Position numbers and translations under genes: made by a program. DNA of 13,201 bases from positions 1-13,201 of the forward strand of contig JAHFOU010000032.1 in assembly GCA_023261525.1 (NCBI GenBank). Reading direction: 5' to 3'. The DNA is from Planctomycetota bacterium. GTDB lineage: Bacteria; Planctomycetota; SBBH01; JAHFOU01. The notes under the pieces are model-generated. The model saw only the letters and a list, made by a program, of their open reading frames with translations. It had not been told where the DNA came from and did not search any database. Below are positions 1 through 6,990 of this stretch, piece by piece (the stretch's first letter is position 1; the number at the start of each line of letters is the position of its first letter).

Positions 1-1
1 G

Positions 2-385
2 AGCCTGGGGGCCAATGCCCTGTTCGCCCTGGCCGAGGCGGCCGCCCGCATGGTGCCGGGCTGGGATGCTGGCATCGTCGAGGCCCACCACACGCAGAAG
101 AAGGACTCCCCGAGCGGGACCGCGCTGGCCCTGGCCGCCGCCTTCGAGCGGGGGGGCGGCCGGCGTCCCGCCATCCAGGCCCTGCGCCTGGCGGACGTGA
201 TCGGCGAGCACGAGATCGTCCTGGCGACGGCGGGCGAGCGCATCAAGCTCTCCCACAGCGCCGTCAGCCGCGATGCGTTCGCGCGCGGCGCCCTGGAGGC
301 GGCCCGCTTCGTCTCTACGGCCAAGCCGGGGCTCTACGGCATGGCCGATGTCCTCAAGGGCCGCCGGGGTTCCCCCGCCGCGTAA
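2..385 (+). CDS. dapB: 4-hydroxy-tetrahydrodipicolinate reductase, C-terminal part (5' end outside window)
   Basis: This is the 3' part of dapB, whose cytoplasmic enzyme reduces hydroxy-tetrahydrodipicolinate with NAD(P)H on the route to meso-DAP and lysine. The frame is open from base 2 to the TAA at 383-385, about 127 codons. Seen directly: the family signature EAHHTQKKDSPSGTA at about bases 80-124, with the catalytic His pair (86-91) and substrate-binding Lys (98-100), then the IGEHE segment and a C-terminal GLYGMADVL like that of other DapB proteins. Between PSGTA and GEH the protein is about 20 residues shorter than E. coli DapB, apparently a trimmed surface segment rather than a frameshift. 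It lies upstream of the division operon but is separated from it by a promoter. Its product would supply the DAP that MurE adds. Identification is firm; the N-terminal nucleotide-binding domain is not visible. Confidence 0.93.
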   Translation, partial: SLGANALFALAEAAARMVPGWDAGIVEAHHTQKKDSPSGTALALAAAFERGGGRRPAIQALRLADVIGEHEIVLATAGERIKLSHSAVSRDAFARGALEAARFVSTAKPGLYGMADVLKGRRGSPAA

Positions 386-392
386 ACTTTCC

Positions 393-407
393 TCGAGCGC
401 CGCTCGA
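393..407 (+). terminator. Weak candidate dapB terminator hairpin
   Basis: Eight bases after the dapB stop, TCGAGC and GCTCGA form a 6-bp stem around a 3-base loop. A short T run (417-420) follows only after about 10 bases, inside the palindrome GAAAATTTTC (412-421), so this is not a canonical intrinsic terminator. It could be a transcript 3'-end stabiliser or chance. Confidence 0.3.
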
Positions 408-438
408 ACCCGAAAATTTTCCGATCTTCCGTCCGGGA

Positions 439-491
439 GGGGGTCCCCCTAGGGGTGGGGTCCCACCCCGTATCCGCACTGCCCCTAGGGG
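439..491. repeat. GC-rich palindrome cluster upstream of the dcw promoter
   Basis: The self-complementary 10-mer CCCCTAGGGG occurs twice, at 446-455 and 482-491, with centres 36 bases apart. Between them GGGGTGG (452-458) and CCACCCC (463-469) form a 7-bp stem with a 4-base loop. GGGGG-T-CCCCC (439-449) is a further inverted repeat, and GGGGTCCC occurs twice (440-447, 457-464). The plus strand has four G runs within 435-460, a possible but imperfect G-quadruplex because one loop has 8 bases. The cluster ends about 50 bases before the -35 box. It could be a regulator site, a dapB transcript end without a T tract, or a structural element; the sequence does not decide. Confidence 0.5.
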
Positions 492-541
492 TTTAGGGCC
501 CTTCCCGAGGGGGCTCCCGCGAATCGGGTGCACGCCCTTCC

Positions 542-569
542 TTGACATGCCGATAAGACTCCTTAGACT
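542..569 (+). promoter_or_regulatory. Predicted sigma70-type promoter of the dcw operon
   Basis: A perfect TTGACA -35 box (542-547) is followed after 16 bases by TAGACT (564-569), which matches the -10 consensus at 4 of 6 positions including the key first, second and last bases. Transcription would start near 576, about 39 bases before mraZ. It is the only promoter-like pair I found ahead of the nine-gene operon. Confidence 0.7.
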
Positions 570-572
570 TCC

Positions 573-606
573 GGGGAAGATCTGGGTCGAAGTGGGAGGA
601 AGTGGT
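573..606 (+). promoter_or_regulatory. Candidate MraZ operator: TGGG-type direct repeats with 10-base period
   Basis: TGGG starts at 583 and 593 and TGGT at 603, exactly 10 bases apart, with a looser GGGG at 573. AAGTGG is shared by the last two units. Known E. coli MraZ binds TGGGN direct repeats separated by 5 bases upstream of its own gene, which is the same 10-base period. The array lies at and just after the predicted start site and includes the GGGAGGA ribosome binding sequence (594-600), so MraZ binding would be well placed for autorepression of the whole operon. Confidence 0.68.
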
Positions 607-614
607 AAACCTTC

Positions 615-1064
615 ATGTTCTACGGCACCTTCGAACACAGCCTGGACGACAAGAACCGCCTCATGGTTCCGTCCAAGCTCCGTGAGGAAGTGCCGGAGGC
701 GGAGCGCTCGGTCTTCTTCCTGACCCAGGGCCTGGACCAGTGCCTGTTCCTCTACACCCGCAGCGGATGGGAGCAGACCGTGGCCAAGATGCAGGGGGCC
801 AAGGGCGGCCTGCAGTCGGCCGCGGGCCGGAACTTCCAGCGCCTCTTCTTCTCCCGGGCCATGCGCCAGGAGCTGGACGGCGCCGGGCGCCTGCTGGTGC
901 CTGACGTGTTGAGGCGGGTGGCCGGCCTGCGCAAGGACGTGGCGCTGGTCGGCGTCATGGACCGGATCGAGCTGTGGGACATGGCACGGTGGAAGCGCCT
1001 GGAGCGGACGAACGAGCCCCGCTACGAGCGCTTCGCGGAGGCTGCGGAGATCTTCGGAGGCTGA
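615..1064 (+). CDS. mraZ: Transcriptional regulator MraZ
   Basis: MraZ is an AbrB-like DNA-binding protein that forms rings and represses the dcw operon it heads. The 149 residues show the two family repeats. The first is around residues 10-24 (DDKNRLMVPSKLR, equivalent to the usual DxKGRLxxP). The second is around 88-122 (LDGAGRLLVPDVLR, then LVGVMDRIELW). Length is typical. The ATG is fixed by alignment of MFYGTFEHSLDDK to the family N-terminus. The nearest ribosome binding sequence, GGGAGGA at 594-600, is 14 bases away, a long spacing, and is shared with the putative operator. A 37-base gap separates it from the next small gene. In the first repeat Asn replaces the common Gly (KNR instead of KGR), a minor variation. 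Confidence 0.96.
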   Translation: MFYGTFEHSLDDKNRLMVPSKLREEVPEAERSVFFLTQGLDQCLFLYTRSGWEQTVAKMQGAKGGLQSAAGRNFQRLFFSRAMRQELDGAGRLLVPDVLRRVAGLRKDVALVGVMDRIELWDMARWKRLERTNEPRYERFAEAAEIFGG

Positions 1065-1101
1065 GGGGGGGTACGGTTCTCGAAACCAGGAAGGAGGAGC
1101 G

Positions 1102-1308
1102 ATGGGCGCAGTGGCGACGGTGGATCCGGTGGATGGAGTGAGGGCGGCCCTGGGCACGGCGGAAGGCGCCTCGGCCGAGGAGTTGGGGGCCCTGGCCGAG
1201 CGGCTGGAGCGGGTCCGGCATCTCGGCGGGCGCTTCGCGATGGTGGAGCTCAGCCCCGAGGTGGCCGGGATGCTCAAGGCCGTGGGGCGCGGCAAGCTGG
1301 TGTGCTGA
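1102..1308 (+). CDS. 68-residue hypothetical protein resembling the C-terminal half of a STAS domain
   Basis: A small gene between mraZ and rsmH with a strong ribosome binding sequence (AAGGAGG, 1091-1097) 4 bases before ATG. Its TGA overlaps the rsmH GTG region by 7 bases, so it is probably translated and coupled. Residues 24-66 resemble the second half of STAS (anti-sigma factor antagonist) domains: a helix SAEELGALAERLERVR where the usual DSSGLGAL helix would be, then GGRFAMVELSPEVAGMLKAVG, like the GGRLxLVxxSPxVRxxLxxTG strand-loop-helix. The first STAS strands and the phosphorylatable serine motif are not recognisable, so it would be a half-domain or a diverged mini-STAS. The N-terminal 22 residues match nothing I know. 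Gene reality is likely; the STAS relationship is my pattern match and the function is unknown. It is not a standard dcw component. Confidence 0.72.
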   Translation: MGAVATVDPVDGVRAALGTAEGASAEELGALAERLERVRHLGGRFAMVELSPEVAGMLKAVGRGKLVC

Positions 1309-2204
1309 GCCCTTCGGAGGAGGCGCGGCACCGCCCGGTACTCCTGGAGGAGACGGCCGGGCTGTTGGCGCTTCCGCCGGGGGGGGTGTACTGGGATCTG
1401 ACGCTGGGGGATGGCGGCCATGCCCTGGCGATCCTGGGCGGGGCCGCCGGGGAAGGGCAGGGGCGCATGATCGGGATGGACCGGGATCCGGAGGCGTTGC
1501 GATCGGCGGGGGAGACCCTGGCCGCCTTCTCCGGCCGTACCCGCCTGGTCCAGGGGCGCCTGGGGGAGCTGGGCCGGCTCGCCCGCGAGCAGGCATGGCC
1601 GTCCCCGGACGTCATCCTCATGGACATCGGGACCTCCACCCGTCAGCTCAAGGATCCGGGCCGGGGGTTCTCCTTCATGCTCGACGGTCCCCTGGACATG
1701 CGCATGGATCCCGGGCAGGGGCAGGGCGCCGCCGCCCTGGTGAACACGGCCAGCCAGCAGGACCTGGAGCGGATCTTCCGGGAACTGGGGCAGGAGCGCT
1801 GGGCCGGGCGCATCGCCCGGGCCATCGTGACGCGCCGTCCGTTCACGACGACGCTTCAGCTGGCTTCCGTCGTGGCGGGCGCCGTCCCCGGCAGGGGGCG
1901 TACGCATCCCGCCACCCGGGTCTTCCAGGCCCTGCGCATCGCGGTCAACGACGAGCTGGGCGAGCTGGCCGCCGCGCTGGAGGCGGCGCCGGACCTGCTG
2001 AAGCCTGGCGGCCGCCTGGGCGTGATCAGTTTCCATTCCCTCGAGGACGGCATGGTGAAGCGGGCCTTCCGCGCCCGCGCCGCCCGGGAAGGGGAGGGCT
2101 GGGAGATCCTGACGAGGAAGCCCGTCCGCCCCTCCCGCGCGGAGGCCCTGGCCAACCCCCGCTCCCGGAGCGCCCGCCTGAGGGTCCTGAGGAGGGCCGC
2201 ATGA
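1302..2204 (+). CDS. rsmH: 16S rRNA (cytosine1402-N4)-methyltransferase RsmH (MraW)
   Basis: RsmH uses S-adenosylmethionine to methylate N4 of C1402 in the ribosomal P site. The 300-residue protein has the expected HRPVLLEE start motif (residues 10-17), the SAM-binding loop DLTLGDGGHA (32-41) and the acidic MIGMDRDPEAL strand. DVILMDIGTS (103-112) is followed by GFSFMLDGPLDMRMD (122-136). The C-terminal part has QALRIAVNDEL, GGRLGVISFHSLED and NPRSRSARLRVLRR, all diagnostic. The start is GTG at 1302, overlapping the small upstream gene by 7 bases; no strong ribosome binding sequence is seen, consistent with translational coupling. The end overlaps the next gene as ATGA. Length is normal and nothing appears broken. 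Confidence 0.97.
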   Translation: MLSPSEEARHRPVLLEETAGLLALPPGGVYWDLTLGDGGHALAILGGAAGEGQGRMIGMDRDPEALRSAGETLAAFSGRTRLVQGRLGELGRLAREQAWPSPDVILMDIGTSTRQLKDPGRGFSFMLDGPLDMRMDPGQGQGAAALVNTASQQDLERIFRELGQERWAGRIARAIVTRRPFTTTLQLASVVAGAVPGRGRTHPATRVFQALRIAVNDELGELAAALEAAPDLLKPGGRLGVISFHSLEDGMVKRAFRARAAREGEGWEILTRKPVRPSRAEALANPRSRSARLRVLRRAA

Positions 2205-2515
2205 AGCACACCCTGACGATCACGCTCGTGGCCGCCCTGCTCCTGGCCCTGCTGACGGTCTGGCAGCGCGCCGCCCTGGTGCACGCCGGCGCGGAGCTGG
2301 CCCAGCTTCGCGCGGAGCGCCTCCGCCTGGAGGAGGAGCGCCAGGGGCTGAAGATGGCCCTGGCGCGCCAGGAGTCCCCCCGGGCCCTCCAAGGGGCCGG
2401 GGCCGCCGGGGCATCGGGGAAGACGATGGGGAAGGACGGCTGGGGTTTCGAGAACACGTCGACCCGGGAGGTGATCCAGCGTGCCCGAGACGGACGCAAG
2501 CCCGCCCAGCCCTGA
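2201..2515 (+). CDS. ftsL: FtsL-like cell division protein
   Basis: A 104-residue single-pass membrane protein in the usual ftsL position between rsmH and ftsI. It has a very short cytoplasmic tail (MKHT), one hydrophobic segment (about residues 5-22) and then a charged helix rich in Ala, Leu, Glu and Arg (about 28-57) with heptad-like spacing, expected for the coiled coil that pairs FtsL with FtsB in the periplasm. The rest, rich in Gly, Ala and Lys, matches nothing. FtsL sequences are poorly conserved, so the call rests on architecture and position. ATG overlaps the rsmH stop as ATGA, with GGAGGG (2191-2196) just upstream. Its end overlaps ftsI by 35 bases. Confidence 0.8.
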   Translation: MKHTLTITLVAALLLALLTVWQRAALVHAGAELAQLRAERLRLEEERQGLKMALARQESPRALQGAGAAGASGKTMGKDGWGFENTSTREVIQRARDGRKPAQP

Positions 2516-4247
2516 CGGCACCCTGCCGGCCCGGCGTCCGGCGGCCCGCTGGGCCGTGGGCGCCCTGGCCGGCCTGCTCGCCGTCCTGGCCCTTCGCCTG
2601 GCCACCCTCCAGATCCTGAGGCACGGGGATCTCGCCGGCCGCGCCGAGCGCCAGCAGGAGAGGGACCGTGACGTGGCGCCCCGACGCGGCGAGATCGTGG
2701 ACCGTTCCGGCCGCGCCCTGGCCGTCACCCTGTCGGTCCCGTCCATCTACGCCGAGCCGCGCCGCATCGCCAAGGAATGCCCCAAGGCCCGCGGGGAGAT
2801 CGCCCGCCGCCTGGCCACGGTCCTGGGGATGGACGCCCGCAAGCTCCAGGCCCTGCTCCGCGAGGACAAGTCCTTCGTCTGGGTGAAGCGCCAGGCCCTG
2901 GACGCCCAGTGGGAGCGCCTGAAGGCGATGAAGATCCCCGGGATCGGGATGCGCCCCGAGCCCAAGCGCTTCTACCCCCACGGCGCGGCGGCCGGGCCCC
3001 TGCTGGGGCTCACGGGCGTCGACGGACAGCCGCTGGCGGGGCAGGAGCTGAAGTACCAGGCCTTCCTCAAGGGGACGCCGGGCCACGAGGACCTCACCCG
3101 GGACGCCCGGGGGCGGGGCATCGTGCGCGAGGCCGAGGACGCCCTGAACGGCGCCTCCCTGGCCGTCACCCTGGACGCCGGGATCCAGGAGGTGGCGGAG
3201 CAGGCCCTGGACAACCTCCTCAAGACCTGCAAATGCAAGTCCGCCGTGGCCATCGTGATGGATCCGCCCACCGGGGAGATCCTGGCCATGGCCAGCCGCC
3301 CGGGCTTCGATCCCAACCGCCCGTCCGGGTCCAACCCGGCCCTGTTACAGAACCCGGCCACCCTGCTCTGCTACGAGCCCGGCTCCACCTTCAAGCCCTT
3401 CATCATCGGCCCGGCCCTGGCCGAGGGGGTGGTGAGATCGGACGAGAAGATCTTCTGCCAGAACGGGGCCTGGAGCGTGCCCGGCCGCAAGAAGCCCCTG
3501 CACGACTACCATCCGCACGGGTGGCTCACCGTCACGGACGTGGTGGCCGAGTCCAGTAACATCGGGGCGGCCAAGATCGGGCAGAAGATGGGCATGCCCC
3601 GGATCTACGAGTACCTGAGGAAGTTCGGCTTCGGCCAGAAGACGGGGATCGACCTGCCCGGGGAGCAGTCGGGCATCCTGAACCCGCCGGCCAAGTGGAC
3701 CGGGGCCACGATCTACTCCGTGCCCATGGGCCATGAGATCGCTGTGACGCCCATCCAGCTCCTGGCGGCCTTCAACGTCTTCGCCAACCAGGGCCTCTGG
3801 GTCCAGCCCCACCTCCTGCGCGACATCCAGGACGCCGAGGGCAAGGTCCTGAAATCCTGGGATCCCGTCCCGCCGCGCCGCGTCCTGCCCGCGGCCTCGG
3901 TCCGCGGCCCCATCCTGGAGGCCCTGAAGGCCGTGGTGGAGCACGGCACGGCCAAGGGGGCCCAGCCCAAGGGCATCTCCTCGGCCGGGAAGACGGGCAC
4001 GGCCCAGAAGCTGGGCAAGAACGGCCAGTACCTGCATGACGCCTGGGTCAGCTCCTACGTCTGCTTCGCCCCGACCGACGTGCCGCGGATGACCGTGCTG
4101 GTGGTGGTGGACGAGCCCCACAACAGCAAGGGCGGCTACACCGGGGGCGCCGTGGCAGCCCCCGTGGCCAAGGAGATCCTCGAGTGCGCCCTGCACCTGA
4201 GGGACCGCGAGGCCCCCTTGCCGCCCGTCGCGGCCCCCAAGTCTTGA
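2481..4247 (+). CDS. ftsI: Division-specific peptidoglycan transpeptidase FtsI (class B penicillin-binding protein)
   Basis: FtsI crosslinks septal peptidoglycan and works with the glycosyltransferase FtsW. The 588 residues comprise a short proline-rich cytoplasmic tail, one membrane anchor (about 24-45), a PBP dimerisation domain beginning near the RRGEIVDRSGR motif, and a C-terminal transpeptidase. All active-site motifs are present: STFK (Ser302, Lys305), SSN (358-360) and KTGT (504-507). There is no PASTA domain, as in proteobacterial FtsI of similar length. The start is GTG with GGGAGG (2466-2471) 9 bases upstream, inside the end of ftsL. Unusually, seven cysteines (residues 100, 250, 252, 297, 326, 528, 569) lie in the part expected outside the cytoplasm, including a CKCK cluster. 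The division role rather than elongation (PBP2) is inferred from the dcw context. Confidence 0.96.
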   Translation: MPETDASPPSPDGTLPARRPAARWAVGALAGLLAVLALRLATLQILRHGDLAGRAERQQERDRDVAPRRGEIVDRSGRALAVTLSVPSIYAEPRRIAKECPKARGEIARRLATVLGMDARKLQALLREDKSFVWVKRQALDAQWERLKAMKIPGIGMRPEPKRFYPHGAAAGPLLGLTGVDGQPLAGQELKYQAFLKGTPGHEDLTRDARGRGIVREAEDALNGASLAVTLDAGIQEVAEQALDNLLKTCKCKSAVAIVMDPPTGEILAMASRPGFDPNRPSGSNPALLQNPATLLCYEPGSTFKPFIIGPALAEGVVRSDEKIFCQNGAWSVPGRKKPLHDYHPHGWLTVTDVVAESSNIGAAKIGQKMGMPRIYEYLRKFGFGQKTGIDLPGEQSGILNPPAKWTGATIYSVPMGHEIAVTPIQLLAAFNVFANQGLWVQPHLLRDIQDAEGKVLKSWDPVPPRRVLPAASVRGPILEALKAVVEHGTAKGAQPKGISSAGKTGTAQKLGKNGQYLHDAWVSSYVCFAPTDVPRMTVLVVVDEPHNSKGGYTGGAVAAPVAKEILECALHLRDREAPLPPVAAPKS

Positions 4248-4249
4248 CC

Positions 4250-5683
4250 GTGAGCCTGAAGGTCCTCCTCGAGGGGCTCTCCCCCTCGGCCCCGGACCTG
4301 CCCGTGTCCGGCCTCCAGTACGATTCCCGCAAGGTCGGCCCCGGGGACTGCTTCGTGGCCGTGCCGGGGGAGAAGGCCGACGGGCGCGGCTTCATCGCGG
4401 AGGCCCTGAGGAAAGGCGCCGCGGCCGTGCTGGCCGAGGGCCCGTCCGCGGAGAGGGTCTTCCCGGTGCCGGATGCCCGCCGGGCCCTCTCCGTGGTCGC
4501 GGCCCGCTTCTACGGGGACCCCTCCCGGAAGCTGGCCGCCGTGGGCATCACGGGCACCAAGGGCAAGACCACGACCTCCTACTTCCTGGAGTCCATCCTG
4601 GAAAAGGCCGGCCTGCGTCCGGGCGTCCTGGGCACGGTGAGCTACCGCTGGCCGGGCTTCCAGGCCGAGGCCAGCCGGACCACGCCGGAGTCGGCGGACC
4701 TCCAGCGCATGATGGCCGAGATGCTCCAGGCGGGATCCAAGGCCGCCGTCATGGAGGTCTCCTCCCATGCCCTGGTCCTGGGCCGGGTCAAGGACGTGGC
4801 CTTCCGTTGCGGGGTCTTCAGCAACCTGGCCTCGGACCACCTGGACTACCACAAGACCGTGGAGGCCTACCGGGACGCCAAGGGCATCCTGTTCCGGGAT
4901 CTCGAGCCGGACGCCTGGGCCGTGCTGAACGCGGACGACCCCGTCTCGGCCCACTACCGCAAGGCTTGCCGGGCCCGGGTCCTGACGTACGGGATGGACG
5001 CCCCGGCCGATTGTCGGGCCGGCATCCTCGACGCCGGCTGGGAGAGCACCCGCATCCTGCTGGAGACCCCGAAGGGCAAGGCCGAGGCCCTGCTCCACCT
5101 GGTCGGCCGCCACAACGTCATGAACGCCCTGGCCGCGGCCACCGCCGGCATCGCCCTGGGCCTGACGCCCGACCAGGTCGCCGGGGGGCTGACGGCCCTG
5201 GGCGGGGTTCCGGGCCGCCTGGAGCGGGTGGCCTGCGGGCTCCCGTTCCGGGTTTTCGTGGACTACGCCCACACCGAGGAGAGCTTGAGGAGCCTCCTGC
5301 AGACCGCCCGCTCCTTCACGAAGGGCCGGGTCCTGCTGGCCTTCGGCTGTGGAGGGGACCGGGACCGGACCAAGCGCCCCAGGATGGGGGCCGTGGCCCA
5401 GGCCCTGGCCGACGTCGTGGTCGCCACCTCCGACAACCCCCGCAGCGAGGATCCCCTGGCCATCCTGGCCGAGGTCCGCGCCGGGATGACGGCCCCCAAG
5501 CCCTACCACGTGGAGCCCGACCGGGCGGCAGCCATCCGCTGGCTGGTCGGCCAGGCGCGCCCAGGCGACAGCGTCCTCATCGCGGGCAAGGGGCATGAGC
5601 CGGGCCAGATCCTGAAGGACCGCACCATCCCCTTCGACGACCGCGAGGAGGCCCTCAAGGCCGTGCGGGAGAGGGGGGGCTAG
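4250..5683 (+). CDS. murE: UDP-N-acetylmuramoyl-L-alanyl-D-glutamate--2,6-diaminopimelate ligase MurE
   Basis: MurE adds the third peptide residue to UDP-MurNAc-L-Ala-D-Glu using ATP, in the cytoplasm. The 477-residue form has the ATP loop GTKGKTT (residues 102-108), SNLASDHLDYH, the Lys in DAK (Lys211) that is carbamylated in Mur ligases, HNVMNALAA, and the specificity motif DNPR (395-398). DNPR is the signature of meso-DAP-adding enzymes as opposed to lysine-adding ones, which agrees with dapB upstream. I chose GTG at 4250, giving an N-terminus that fits the family. A TTG at 4244 overlapping the ftsI TGA is equally placed for coupling, and neither has a visible ribosome binding sequence. 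The stop TAG overlaps the murF GTG by one base. Confidence 0.95.
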   Translation: MSLKVLLEGLSPSAPDLPVSGLQYDSRKVGPGDCFVAVPGEKADGRGFIAEALRKGAAAVLAEGPSAERVFPVPDARRALSVVAARFYGDPSRKLAAVGITGTKGKTTTSYFLESILEKAGLRPGVLGTVSYRWPGFQAEASRTTPESADLQRMMAEMLQAGSKAAVMEVSSHALVLGRVKDVAFRCGVFSNLASDHLDYHKTVEAYRDAKGILFRDLEPDAWAVLNADDPVSAHYRKACRARVLTYGMDAPADCRAGILDAGWESTRILLETPKGKAEALLHLVGRHNVMNALAAATAGIALGLTPDQVAGGLTALGGVPGRLERVACGLPFRVFVDYAHTEESLRSLLQTARSFTKGRVLLAFGCGGDRDRTKRPRMGAVAQALADVVVATSDNPRSEDPLAILAEVRAGMTAPKPYHVEPDRAAAIRWLVGQARPGDSVLIAGKGHEPGQILKDRTIPFDDREEALKAVRERGG

Positions 5684-6990
5684 TGCTGCCCACCACGCTG
5701 GGAGAGATCGCGCGCCAGGCCGGGGGCACCCTCCGCGGCCGCCCGGACTGGCCCCAGGTCTGGGAGGTCTGCACGGACTCCCGCAAGGCCGTGGTCGGCT
5801 CCCTCTTCGTGGCCCTGAAGGGTCCCCGCTTCGACGGCCATGACCATGTCCTGGCCGCCCTTGGGAAGGGGGCCGTGGCGGCCCTGGTCACCCGGGGCCG
5901 CATCCCGGCCGGCCAGCCCGGGGCCTATGTGGAGGTGGACGACTCCCTGGTCGCCATGGGGCGCCTGGCGGGGGCCTATCGCGGAAGGCTCACGGCGAGG
6001 ATCGTCGGCATCACGGGCTCCAACGGGAAGACGACCACCAAGGAGATGCTCTCCGCCATCTGCATGGCGGTGGGTTCCACCATCCGTAGCCCCAAGAGCT
6101 ACAACAACAACATCGGGCTTCCCCTGACCTGCTTTCACCTGGGGGAATATACGAAGTACGGGGTGCTGGAGATGGGCGCCAATGCCCCGGGGGAGTTGAG
6201 CGCCCTGGCGGCCATCGCCCGGCCCGACGTCGCCGTGGTCACCAACATCGGTCGGGCCCACCTGGGCGGCTTCGGGGGCACCCTGGCCCACGTTGCCGCG
6301 GCCAAGGGCGAGCTGGTGGAGGCCGTGGCGAGGCGGGGGGGTATCGTCATCCTGAACGGAGACGACCCGAACTCCAGGCCGCTGTTCGAGCGGACGAAGG
6401 GGGCGGCCCGGGTGGTCCGCTTCCTCCAGGCCCAGGAAGGGGAGCTCGAGGGGCTTCCCGGGATCCGGGGCCGCCACAACGTCATGAACGCCCTGGCCGC
6501 GGTTGCCGCGGCCGAGGCCCTGGGCATCCCCCGGGCCAAGGCCCTGGCCGCCCTGGCCGCCTACGAGCCCCCGCCCATGCGTCTGGAGGAGACGGAGGTC
6601 GCCGGGGTCCGCCTGGTCAACGACGCCTACAACGCCAACCCGGATTCCATGAAGGCCTCCCTGGAGTGGCTGGCCAGCCAGCCCGGTCGCAAGGTCGCCT
6701 GCCTGGGCGAGATGCTGGAGCTGGGGAAGGCCTCCGAGGCCCTGCACAGGGAGGCCGGCCAGGCCGCCCTCCAGGCTGGGGTCTCCCTCCTGGTCTGCGT
6801 GGGCGAGGCCGGACGCCGGATCGCGGAGGGGTACGGAAAGGCCGCCGTCCTCGCGGCGGACGCGGCCGAAGCCGGCGCCCTCCTGGCCGCCCGGGCCCGC
6901 AAGGGGGATGTCGTCCTCTTCAAGGCCTCCCGGGGCACGGCCCTGGAGCGGGCCTTCGAGGCCTGCCGGACGGAGCTGGAGAAGGCATGA
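5683..6990 (+). CDS. murF: UDP-N-acetylmuramoyl-tripeptide--D-alanyl-D-alanine ligase MurF
   Basis: MurF attaches D-Ala-D-Ala to UDP-MurNAc-tripeptide, completing the pentapeptide precursor handed to MraY. The 435-residue protein has the N-terminal MurF-type domain (TDSRKAVVGSLFVALKG), the ATP loop GSNGKTT (residues 112-118), NNNIGLPL, MGANAPGE, the VTNIGRAHLGGFG segment, GRHNVMNALAA and the C-terminal NDAYNANPDSM. These are MurF features that separate it from MurE and MurC. The start GTG overlaps the murE TAG (TAGTG) with a G-rich AGGGGGG just upstream. The end overlaps mraY as ATGA. A 34-base stretch (6469-6502) is identical to murE 5105-5138. Length is near normal and no active-site loss is seen. 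Confidence 0.96.
   Translation: MLPTTLGEIARQAGGTLRGRPDWPQVWEVCTDSRKAVVGSLFVALKGPRFDGHDHVLAALGKGAVAALVTRGRIPAGQPGAYVEVDDSLVAMGRLAGAYRGRLTARIVGITGSNGKTTTKEMLSAICMAVGSTIRSPKSYNNNIGLPLTCFHLGEYTKYGVLEMGANAPGELSALAAIARPDVAVVTNIGRAHLGGFGGTLAHVAAAKGELVEAVARRGGIVILNGDDPNSRPLFERTKGAARVVRFLQAQEGELEGLPGIRGRHNVMNALAAVAAAEALGIPRAKALAALAAYEPPPMRLEETEVAGVRLVNDAYNANPDSMKASLEWLASQPGRKVACLGEMLELGKASEALHREAGQAALQAGVSLLVCVGEAGRRIAEGYGKAAVLAADAAEAGALLAARARKGDVVLFKASRGTALERAFEACRTELEKA

Noticed and set aside
354..2036. Long minus-strand open frame of 560 codons opposite mraZ and rsmH
   Set aside because: It lies antisense to two clear conserved genes and the dcw promoter, and its product is low-complexity and Pro/Gly/Arg-rich, as expected from GC-rich DNA where stops are rare.
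4244..4272. TTGACC at the ftsI/murE junction as a -35 box
   Set aside because: The sequence 16-18 bases downstream is GC-rich with no -10 match.
4136..5596. Minus-strand open frame of 486 codons opposite murE
   Set aside because: Antisense shadow of murE; the translation has no recognisable domain.
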